From: an uncultured Clostridium sp.
Lineage (GTDB): Bacteria; Bacillota; Clostridia; Clostridiales; Clostridiaceae
DNA length: 64,000 bases
Assembly (NCBI GenBank): GCA_937927335.1
Contig: CALBDU010000014.1
Span: 13,297-77,296 of the forward strand
Reading direction: 5' to 3'
Shown: positions 43,856 through 50,261 of the stretch, in pieces
Layout: each line of letters starts with the position of its first letter
Numbering within the stretch: position 1 is the stretch's first letter
Made by a program: the position numbers and the translations under genes
Notes under the pieces: generated by a model
The model's database searches: none
Told to the model about the DNA's origin: nothing
Seen by the model: only the letters and a program-made list of their open reading frames with translations

Positions 43856-44788
43856 CTATGGTTGTTTATTGTAAAGAACAGTGTTTTCTGGTGTTTTCAA
43901 TGCCTTTCGTTTTAAAACTGGAACTCCCAGCTTTTCTGACAAGGCTGCTGCCAAATCCTTCTGTTCCCTGGCTAGCTTTTCGTGAATGACGATACCGTCA
44001 ATACCTCCCTTTATGGAGTCTATGCATTTCATAAGGTTTGCTATACCGGTTTCACCTTCATAGGCTTCAATTTGCACCCATCGACTTGACAGAATATGTG
44101 TCAGTGACACCGGATGGGTGTCATGGAGCACTGCATTGGTTATGGTATCCTCAAAATGCATTCCTCCCATATATAAGACAGTGGGATATTCTGTATCTTC
44201 ATCGAAAGCCTCCGACAAGCCCCTGGCTATAATCTCTACAGCAACAGGATTATTGTAACTTTCCGAGGAGCTACCAATTTCCACATCAAGGAATGGTATG
44301 TTGCACTTTGCAATCCAGGCAGGATCTCCTCCGTAAACAATTCCTGACCAGTGGGTTGCCTCAGTGGTAACCTTGAAGTCATCAAGGTTCAACATCTGCC
44401 GGTTCCTCTCCAGGGCTCTTGCCAGGCTTGTGGAAGCTACAGGATTGCCTGGGCTGAAATTAGCAGTTGCTATATCTCCAACAGTGTGGATACAAATTAT
44501 TTTTTCTGGAGCATTTGCCCCTCCATGCCAGTTAACCATAACAGCAAGATCACAATCACTAAAATGTTCATTAATAACTGGTATATAGCTATTATAATCC
44601 TCACATAGTAAAATACTGGTTCGTACATAATAAAGGGTATTTCCATTCCTCTCATATTTCATCACCGGATAATCATCCACAGTAATATCAGTTTCAACAA
44701 GTTCAAGTATTTGAGATGAAGCCTCAAACACCAATGGTGCTACTTCATCAATTTTTGAATCAGTACAGAAAAAATAAACAGCTTTCAT
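43856..44788 (-). CDS. D-aminoacyl-tRNA deacylase, DTD2/GEK1 type
   Basis: Protein of 310 residues matching the archaeal and plant DTD2 family, which frees tRNA from D-amino acids and from aldehyde-modified D-aminoacyl adducts. Matches to the archaeal enzyme as I remember it include ATHWSG for EATHHG, PFLDVEIGSSSESYNNP for FFIEIGSSEEEW, the strand LYMGGMHFE for IGGGHYA and LTHILSSR for GHILPKY. CIHTVGDIATANFSPGNPVA corresponds to the HVTGNW region. AGGAGGG precedes the ATG. Bacteria normally use DTD1, so this type is unusual; transfer from archaea is one explanation. Confidence 0.8.
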   Translation of the reverse strand: MKAVYFFCTDSKIDEVAPLVFEASSQILELVETDITVDDYPVMKYERNGNTLYYVRTSILLCEDYNSYIPVINEHFSDCDLAVMVNWHGGANAPEKIICIHTVGDIATANFSPGNPVASTSLARALERNRQMLNLDDFKVTTEATHWSGIVYGGDPAWIAKCNIPFLDVEIGSSSESYNNPVAVEIIARGLSEAFDEDTEYPTVLYMGGMHFEDTITNAVLHDTHPVSLTHILSSRWVQIEAYEGETGIANLMKCIDSIKGGIDGIVIHEKLAREQKDLAAALSEKLGVPVLKRKALKTPENTVLYNKQP

Positions 44789-44805
44789 AATGCCCTCCTC
44801 TTTTA

Positions 44806-45597
44806 TTAAATGTCAACTTTGGTGCCCGGCACCTGCAGCTTTGCAGTAGCGATATACTCATGTCCTTTAGGAACTTCAGCTGCCTCCCTTTTAAATTCCA
44901 TCGTCTTGCCCAGATGAACCGCAGCAACCTTTAGATGGCACATGACAATGCCCATATCAATTTGGTTGAACTTGCCATAGAGTGCCGCCTTCAACAGGTT
45001 TGGCAGTTTTCTGCTGATTATGATGCTGTCACCAGTGCCTGAAAAGTACCAGGGCTGGGTATTAGATGCCGATGGGGCCAGCCTTGCTGCCTCAATTAAT
45101 TCATCTGCTTGCTTTGAATCACCTAAATCATTTTTAACTTCTGAAATTTCGGCTGTTGCCTTTCTCTTGAACTCTGCTGTACTGTCTCTGTGCAGTGCTT
45201 CGTCTGGGTAGCCCATAGCCATAGTTATAACAAACTCCAGACCGTTCCTTAAAGCAACTCCCTTCTTTGGCATTCCCATGCCCAGCCAGCATGCACCTAT
45301 ACCGTTGGCTGAAAGGAACAAATCCAGCTGCTGCAGCATGTAGCCCGCATTAACCAGCCAACCCTCCTTATTTTCAGAGTATATTGTAATATAATGAGGG
45401 GATCTGATTGGCAGCAGAAGCTTAATATCATCTCCGGAAAGCACCACAATTTCAGTTTTAATATCATCATATAATGGTGAAAGATTGCCTATGCAGGTAT
45501 TCACCCTTTCAAGGAGCGAATCTGCCAAAGGCTCATTCTTATATTTTCTGATTGATTTTCTCTTAAAAATAACCTCATAAAAATCCATATTATCCAT
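44806..45597 (-). CDS. nitroreductase family protein with repeat-derived C-terminus
   Basis: FMN-dependent nitroreductase-like protein (263 aa) of the long TM1586-type. It begins FYEVIFKRKSIRKYKNEPL and has WLVNAGYMLQQLDLFLSANG with ACWLGMGMP. A second half begins LIEAARLAPSASNTQPWYF, where flavin contacts are expected. The final residues VPGTKVDI and the stop are encoded in repeat family B (44808-44834). The start codon has no adjacent ribosome site; GGAGGAGG lies some 50 nt upstream across a hairpin. Substrate unknown. Confidence 0.85.
   Translation of the reverse strand: MDNMDFYEVIFKRKSIRKYKNEPLADSLLERVNTCIGNLSPLYDDIKTEIVVLSGDDIKLLLPIRSPHYITIYSENKEGWLVNAGYMLQQLDLFLSANGIGACWLGMGMPKKGVALRNGLEFVITMAMGYPDEALHRDSTAEFKRKATAEISEVKNDLGDSKQADELIEAARLAPSASNTQPWYFSGTGDSIIISRKLPNLLKAALYGKFNQIDMGIVMCHLKVAAVHLGKTMEFKREAAEVPKGHEYIATAKLQVPGTKVDI
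44808..44834. repeat. dispersed repeat, family B copy 5
   Basis: AAATGTCAACTTTGGTGCC followed by CGGCACCTGCAG. It spans the intergenic space after the nitroreductase gene and its last codons. Confidence 0.7.
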
Positions 45598-45655
45598 ATT
45601 TATTAATTTGTGACAATCTCATAATTTATCAATTTAATGATTGTCACCTCCTCCT
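45598..45655 (-). promoter_or_regulatory. hairpin-bridged ribosome binding site of the nitroreductase gene
   Basis: On the minus strand AGGAGGAGG (45655-45647) is followed by GTGACAATC, a 20-nt loop and GATTGTCAC (45618-45610), then 12 nt and the ATG. An in-frame TGA lies within the loop, so no closer start can use this Shine-Dalgarno. Folding the 9-bp stem would bring it to about 12 nt from the ATG. The stem could also be a regulator site. Confidence 0.55.
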
Positions 45656-45732
45656 TTCTGTATTTAGTATATTCCAATCATCATGATTTATCTCATTTTT
45701 AAAATGATGTTCCAGCTATGGTTCTCCGGCAC

Positions 45733-45954
45733 TTACTGTAGAAATCCCTGAATATAATATTTCAAATATTCAAATCCCCTCTGATATACCAATGCTAAAA
45801 AAGCTCCTGAAATAAAAAGCAGTATAAGATCCAGGAAGTTAAATTTTCTAATGAGAATTTTATATAACTTGTACAAAAACAAAGCTGCTGCCGCACCAAT
45901 TGTCAGCCAAGGAAGAAAGGTTATGATATCGATCTGATTTAACAAACTCTCCAT
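45733..45954 (-). CDS. small membrane protein downstream of YetF
   Basis: A 73-residue protein with two hydrophobic helices (FLPWLTIGAAAALFLYKLY, FLDLILLFISGAFLALVYQ) and a short amphipathic tail. TAGGAG precedes the ATG. It follows the yetF-like gene by 20 nt on the same strand and is probably cotranscribed. Unknown function. Confidence 0.7.
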   Translation of the reverse strand: MESLLNQIDIITFLPWLTIGAAAALFLYKLYKILIRKFNFLDLILLFISGAFLALVYQRGFEYLKYYIQGFLQ

Positions 45955-45974
45955 AATTCCAAACTCCTATATTC

Positions 45975-46502
45975 TTAGTTTCCAAGATTTTGATTGGATA
46001 TGCGCTTGGTTTTCCTTTTTCTCACTGTTTTATGCTTGAATTCATTTGACAAAACACTGATATTTCCGTCAATTTCCAGTACTGCCAGATTCACATCCTC
46101 AATTTTTGATACACCATGTTCTCTTAATGCCTCCATTATTTCATCCACAGTAATTTTGGCCTTCAGCACATTTTCATGTACAAGCTTACCCTCATAAATA
46201 AGCATCAGGGCTTCTCCCTGAATAAGCGTGTTGAACCTTGGGAACCTGAATAAAAACTGCTTGAACAGATAGTTTATTATAAAAAGTGAGGTGGCTGCAG
46301 CCAGGCCCCCTAAAAGGGTGTTATTAGGCCCCACCATTGCATTTTGCACCGAATTGCTTATAAGAAGGATAAAAACCAGATCTACCACTGAAAGCTGGGA
46401 AAGCTCCTTCTTGCCAAAAATCCTAAAGGCTATGACTATAAACAAATAGACTGCCATGGAGCTTAAGATTATTTGAACATATTGGTTTTGTAAAAAAGCC
46501 AT
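45975..46502 (-). CDS. YetF family (DUF421) membrane protein
   Basis: Membrane protein of 175 residues. Three N-terminal helices with RIFGKKELSQLSVVDLVFIL and ISNSVQNAMVG, the family signature, are followed by a cytosolic domain (GEALMLIYEGKLVHENVLKA, ALREHGVSKIEDVNLAVLEI). Usual length is about 150-230. AGGAGG precedes the ATG. Bacillus homologues are linked to spore membranes; role here unknown. Confidence 0.92.
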   Translation of the reverse strand: MAFLQNQYVQIILSSMAVYLFIVIAFRIFGKKELSQLSVVDLVFILLISNSVQNAMVGPNNTLLGGLAAATSLFIINYLFKQFLFRFPRFNTLIQGEALMLIYEGKLVHENVLKAKITVDEIMEALREHGVSKIEDVNLAVLEIDGNISVLSNEFKHKTVRKRKTKRISNQNLGN

Positions 46503-46640
46503 CTATATTCCTCCTGCAATTTAGTAATATATGTTTATATTCTACCATAAAATATAATAAGGGCCATTCTTAAATACAGATGAAATTTGTTTTAATGAGG
46601 TTGAATTTTTCTAAATTATTGTATATACTATAATATGTAC

Positions 46641-46716
46641 CGGGGTGTAGCGCAGATGGGAGCGCGCATGCTTAGGGAGCATGAGGTCGCAAGTTCAAGT
46701 CTTGTCACTCCGACCA
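46641..46716 (+). tRNA. tRNA-Pro (anticodon AGG)
   Basis: A 76-nt cloverleaf. Acceptor CGGGGTG pairs with CACTCCG (one G-T), D arm GCGC/GCGC, and anticodon stem CATGC/GCATG closes loop TTAGGGA with anticodon AGG, which reads CCU. The T arm has GTTCAAG, then discriminator A and an encoded CCA. It stands alone with its own terminator. Confidence 0.95.
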
Positions 46717-46721
46717 TTGGT

Positions 46722-46755
46722 AAAAGAGCTCACAATTTTGTGGGTTCTTTTTTTT
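46722..46755 (+). terminator. terminator of the tRNA gene
   Basis: Imperfect stem AAGAGCTCACA / TGTGGGTTCTT followed by a run of eight T, directly after the tRNA. Confidence 0.8.
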
Positions 46756-46817
46756 ACCTATTTGTCCAAATCTCTGAAAACATTGAAAAAACGCCAAATA
46801 ACCCACCCATTCATTAT

Positions 46818-47927
46818 TTATGAGCTTACCAAGCTGTTTTTACCTGACCTTTTTGCCTTATATAAATTTTCATCAGCAGTACTTATAAATGCTTCCTCAT
46901 CATAATTGTTTTTATAGACAGCCAGACCGAAGCTGCAGGTAATACTTCCTGCAGTACTAAGCTTGTTATTGGATATGATGGTTTTTAACCTGTCTGCAAG
47001 TTCAATTGCCTCGTCCCTTGCCGTATTTGGCAGAAGCAGCACAAACTCGTCTCCTCCCCATCTTCCAAGTATATCTGTAGATCTTATATACTGTTTTATT
47101 ATATTTACTGTACTTACCATTACCTGGTCACCAGTTAAATGACCATAGGTATCATTTATAATTTTAAAATTATCGAAATCAAATATAATCACGGCTAGCG
47201 GTGCTTCATATCTTTTACTATAGTTTATCCAGTTTTTCAGCTCTTCATTAAGCTTTGCCCGGTTATAAACATTTGTCAGTGAATCAATAGTTGATTGCTT
47301 CCTCAGCTCGAGACTGTAGGCATACTGCTTCCTGTTATAAAAATTCATTTTAAATGCAAAAAGGCTGCTCATCACCCAAACAATAAGAACATATATAATG
47401 CAGGCTGAAAATTCCCAAAAGTTCATGTCATGTATAAAATAAAAGGATGAAATAAAAAATACAACCCAGGTTATAAGGGAAGCTATCACCATATTGATCC
47501 ACTTATTTGGTATGAGAAATATTCCTAAAATAATTACCATAACGCCAAAAGCCTGGATAAAAAAATTAGGATTTTCATATTGAGAAAAAATCACAATGAA
47601 TGACACAGTAGCTGTAATTTCATAGGCCGTTATTATTTGAGCCAATTTAAAGCAGTTTTTAATTCTCTTTATATTTATGAATAATATAATTACCATTAAT
47701 AAAAATAAAATTCTATTAACAAATATTATTGAAAAGGTGCTTTTATTCTCAATTAAATAGTAATCTGGAATGATAAAAAGCATATATAATATTCCAAGCA
47801 TCAATACCACTGGTCTCATATATTTAATTGTCTGACTTAGATATTTGTCAAAAAACTTTTTTTCAAGATCTGTATCAAGGAATTCTCCCCATAAAGAAAC
47901 TCCCTCTTGGCCATTCTTTAACTTCAT
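46818..47927 (-). CDS. membrane-bound diguanylate cyclase
   Basis: GGDEF protein of 369 residues that would make c-di-GMP. About six TM helices occupy residues 35-200, a membrane sensor of MHYT/7TM-like size. The catalytic domain follows: TIDSLTNVYNRAKLNEELK, FDFDNFKIINDTYGH, and GRWGGDEFVLLLP with intact GGDEF. The inhibitory I-site RSTD lies five residues before it, so feedback inhibition is expected. Start at the ATG 47927 with GGGGGA upstream. Single-gene unit. Confidence 0.92.
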   Translation of the reverse strand: MKLKNGQEGVSLWGEFLDTDLEKKFFDKYLSQTIKYMRPVVLMLGILYMLFIIPDYYLIENKSTFSIIFVNRILFLLMVIILFINIKRIKNCFKLAQIITAYEITATVSFIVIFSQYENPNFFIQAFGVMVIILGIFLIPNKWINMVIASLITWVVFFISSFYFIHDMNFWEFSACIIYVLIVWVMSSLFAFKMNFYNRKQYAYSLELRKQSTIDSLTNVYNRAKLNEELKNWINYSKRYEAPLAVIIFDFDNFKIINDTYGHLTGDQVMVSTVNIIKQYIRSTDILGRWGGDEFVLLLPNTARDEAIELADRLKTIISNNKLSTAGSITCSFGLAVYKNNYDEEAFISTADENLYKAKRSGKNSLVSS

Positions 47928-48017
47928 ATCGATTATTTTCCCCCAAAATACCCAAATATATGTAAATAATATCAATTATAGCATATTTTACTTTAATTTT
48001 TATCAAGAAAAATAAAA

Positions 48018-48049
48018 ATAGCACCCGGTTAAATGACACCAGTTGCTAT
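48018..48049 (-). terminator. probable terminator downstream of the ferredoxin gene
   Basis: ATAGCAACTGGT / ACCGGGTGCTAT hairpin followed on the minus strand by TTTTTATTTTT, 200 nt after the ferredoxin stop. Confidence 0.6.
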
Positions 48050-48252
48050 CCTTATTGAATTCATCATCCATATAATAAAAAGGGGGAGACTTTATATTAT
48101 ATTTCTTATGTTCCTTGCTATATTTATATATTAATGTCTAAATATAGTACCATTATGTGAAACCTCAATTATTAAAATGTGAAATAAAATCAGCACCTGA
48201 TAAAATAAGAGGCTTGTTTCACTTTCTGTAAAAATTGGGGCTTTGATGTATA
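48050..48252. other. AT-rich intergenic region
   Basis: With the terminator before it this makes a gap of 325 bp. A GGGGGAG ribosome-site-like run at 48083-48089 is not followed by a frame longer than a few codons. Nothing else was recognised. Confidence 0.5.
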
Positions 48253-48528
48253 TCAATTCACTATTTCAATTACCGCCTCGCCGTCTATAACATCAGTCTG
48301 GCATGCAAGCCTATACCCTTCATCAATTTTATCTATACCCAATTCCTTAATTTCCTTCTTTGTTGGCTGGCTTACATTTCCTGAAACCACCTTGACTAGG
48401 CATTTTCCGCATTTTCCTTTGCCATCGCATGAATCCTTCAGCTTTATATGAGCATCCTTTGCAGCCATTAATAAACTTTCGCCTTCGTTTACAGCTTTTT
48501 CACTTATAAATTTTATTTTAACTGCCAT
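48253..48528 (-). CDS. 2Fe-2S ferredoxin
   Basis: Plant/adrenodoxin-like [2Fe-2S] ferredoxin domain of 91 residues. Cluster cysteines are in DSCDGKGKCGKCLVKV and LACQTDV. It resembles the N-terminal domain of RACo-type corrinoid activators but stands alone. AGGAGGG fixes the ATG at 48528. Electron carrier for an unknown partner. Confidence 0.92.
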   Translation of the reverse strand: MAVKIKFISEKAVNEGESLLMAAKDAHIKLKDSCDGKGKCGKCLVKVVSGNVSQPTKKEIKELGIDKIDEGYRLACQTDVIDGEAVIEIVN

Positions 48529-48606
48529 ATTGATCCCTCCTATAAATTGATATGCAATATTATTATATATATCACAAATGCCAGTTTGACACATTTGGGG
48601 ACATAT

Positions 48607-49434
48607 TTATCTTTGAATTTGTATATAGCTTTTGGTTGACGCAACGGGATAATTAGATTGATCCCACTTATATTTTTTTAAATGTAGCACATTGCTCCCT
48701 ACCAGAAATAATCTATATTTATTGCTGCCGGCATCATCATTGGTGGCATCTATAAAATACCATCTTCCATCCAGGTTTACCATATTCCAGGCATGGGGGC
48801 CTGCTGGCATGGATCCGTCTACAATACGTGCTTCAAAGCCTGCAGCCTTAAGCATCCTGTACATAGTCAAGGCATACCCCTGGCATACAAAGGTGCCTTC
48901 AGTAAGGCCTTCGTAAACAGATCTGTTTTGAAGGGATTTGTCATAAGCAAATTTGCCAAGGACCCAGTCATGGATGGCAGTTATTTTAGCTTTATTAGTC
49001 ATGCCATCTTTTATCAGGCTGTTTACTGCCTGCTGCAAGGCTCCGTCAGAGAATTCCTCCTGAGCTTTTGTGGTAAGATATGTCACATTAATATTTATCA
49101 CAGCTCTGTCAGCAGTACTATAAGAATAAATCATGCCGGATGAAAGAATATCCGTCCAGGACCACTTAAGGTAATCATCAGCACTGTAGCCGTCCTTTAT
49201 CAAGCTCTCCAAATTCATCGTTAAGCTGGCTACATCTGAGCTTGTACCGCTATAGTCAATTTCAAAAGAAGTGTCCCTGTTAGTCATATGAGTAGTAACT
49301 GCTTTTGAAAAATCCGTGAAGCTTGTAACGGTATCGGCGGCATATGCGGAAAAGGGCTGAGTCAGTATGAATGCCCCTGTTAACAGCACTGCGCCTGCTG
49401 CAGATTTGATTCCTTTTTTAAACATTTTATTCAC
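48607..49434 (-). CDS. secreted transglutaminase-like protein
   Basis: Exported protein of 275 residues with a clear signal peptide (KKGIKSAAGAVLLTGAFILT, cleavage after SAYA). The transglutaminase-like core begins ITAIHDWVLGKFAYD and contains the catalytic triad Cys in GTFVCQGYALTMYR, His in AGPHAWNMVNL and Asp in WYFIDATNDD. Members act as cysteine proteases or cross-linkers at the cell surface. GAGGAG precedes the ATG. The 3' end lies 79 nt before the ferredoxin start. Confidence 0.9.
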   Translation of the reverse strand: MNKMFKKGIKSAAGAVLLTGAFILTQPFSAYAADTVTSFTDFSKAVTTHMTNRDTSFEIDYSGTSSDVASLTMNLESLIKDGYSADDYLKWSWTDILSSGMIYSYSTADRAVININVTYLTTKAQEEFSDGALQQAVNSLIKDGMTNKAKITAIHDWVLGKFAYDKSLQNRSVYEGLTEGTFVCQGYALTMYRMLKAAGFEARIVDGSMPAGPHAWNMVNLDGRWYFIDATNDDAGSNKYRLFLVGSNVLHLKKYKWDQSNYPVASTKSYIQIQR

Positions 49435-49718
49435 TCCTCGCCAACAATTTGGGATCTTGATGTTTATAATGTAAAGTAAAGGCTAATACCACCTATGTAT
49501 GGAGCTATAGCCTTACTAAGCAAATACCAGCTTTGACATCCCCACTATCATAGTTCAGCTTTGCAAACCCTATACTGTCAGCTTTTTGAATCCGGATTTA
49601 CTTGATTTGCCATTTTCATTTGTTTTATATAAATTATACTGATGGTTTTAATAATGGTCAAGGCTTTTAATATAGGTATACCAATAGCTTATTAATGGGC
49701 CTATTTTTAGTTCTAAAA
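49435..49718 (-). other. structured leader of the transglutaminase gene, unassigned
   Basis: On the minus strand a hairpin pairs AGTAAGGCTA with TAGCCTTTACT at about 49479-49524. Upstream lie two GCAAAGCTG/TCAAAGCTG blocks around an ACTATGATAGT hairpin and GGGGATG. The order weakly recalls c-di-GMP-I aptamers, but the conserved GGACGCAAAGCC is not exact. No further gene seen. Confidence 0.35.
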
Positions 49719-50069
49719 CTATTTCTGTTTTACTATTTTAATGCTCCCGTCCTTGCAGTTAACATTAAAACCTCTTCTATTTATTTCATCTAAAATATCC
49801 TTTTCAATTTCACACTTTACTAAATTTATCTCATCGTTGATGCTGATTAGATCTCCGCCCCTTACAGGCTTCTCGTTATCAAGAGAATTGGTTATTCTCT
49901 TCAAATTATAAAATATATTGGATACCAGATTTTCCATATCATATGTTTCCAGGCAAATGCTTTTCTTCTTATCCATAGCTGATATTATTGCAGCTGCAGC
50001 GTCCTTGACCAGGCTCATATATTTTCTGGTTTTATTTCTGTAATAATAATACTGGTTTAAAACTGCCAT
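49719..50069 (-). CDS. hypothetical helical protein
   Basis: A 116-residue soluble protein, probably mostly helical (YMSLVKDAAAAIISAMDKKK, IEKDILDEINRRGFN), with a Tyr-rich start (NQYYYYRNKTRKY). The ATG at 50069 has GGGG upstream; a TTG two codons earlier is in frame. I do not recognise a family. It is divergent from the large GGDEF protein. Codon use is like that of neighbouring genes. Confidence 0.55.
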   Translation of the reverse strand: MAVLNQYYYYRNKTRKYMSLVKDAAAAIISAMDKKKSICLETYDMENLVSNIFYNLKRITNSLDNEKPVRGGDLISINDEINLVKCEIEKDILDEINRRGFNVNCKDGSIKIVKQK

Positions 50070-50261
50070 CCTCAAATCCCCTTATTTATTTTAGTTTTAT
50101 ATATTTGTATTAATGAAAATTTATTCCTATTACTAAGCAAATACAATTTTTACATTGTTCGACACAAATGTATTTACATTATCAATTAATAAAATTACAA
50201 TAATGCTAATAGGTATAATTTCAATTCTTAATTTCTAATCAAATTATATGGAGAAAAAAAC

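Noticed and set aside
46635..46823. 62-codon plus-strand frame
   Set aside because: It runs through the tRNA-Pro gene and its terminator.
49435..49718. c-di-GMP-I riboswitch before the transglutaminase gene
   Set aside because: Block order is suggestive, but the conserved GGACGCAAAGCC is imperfect and the partner loops do not fit; listed only as an unassigned structured leader.
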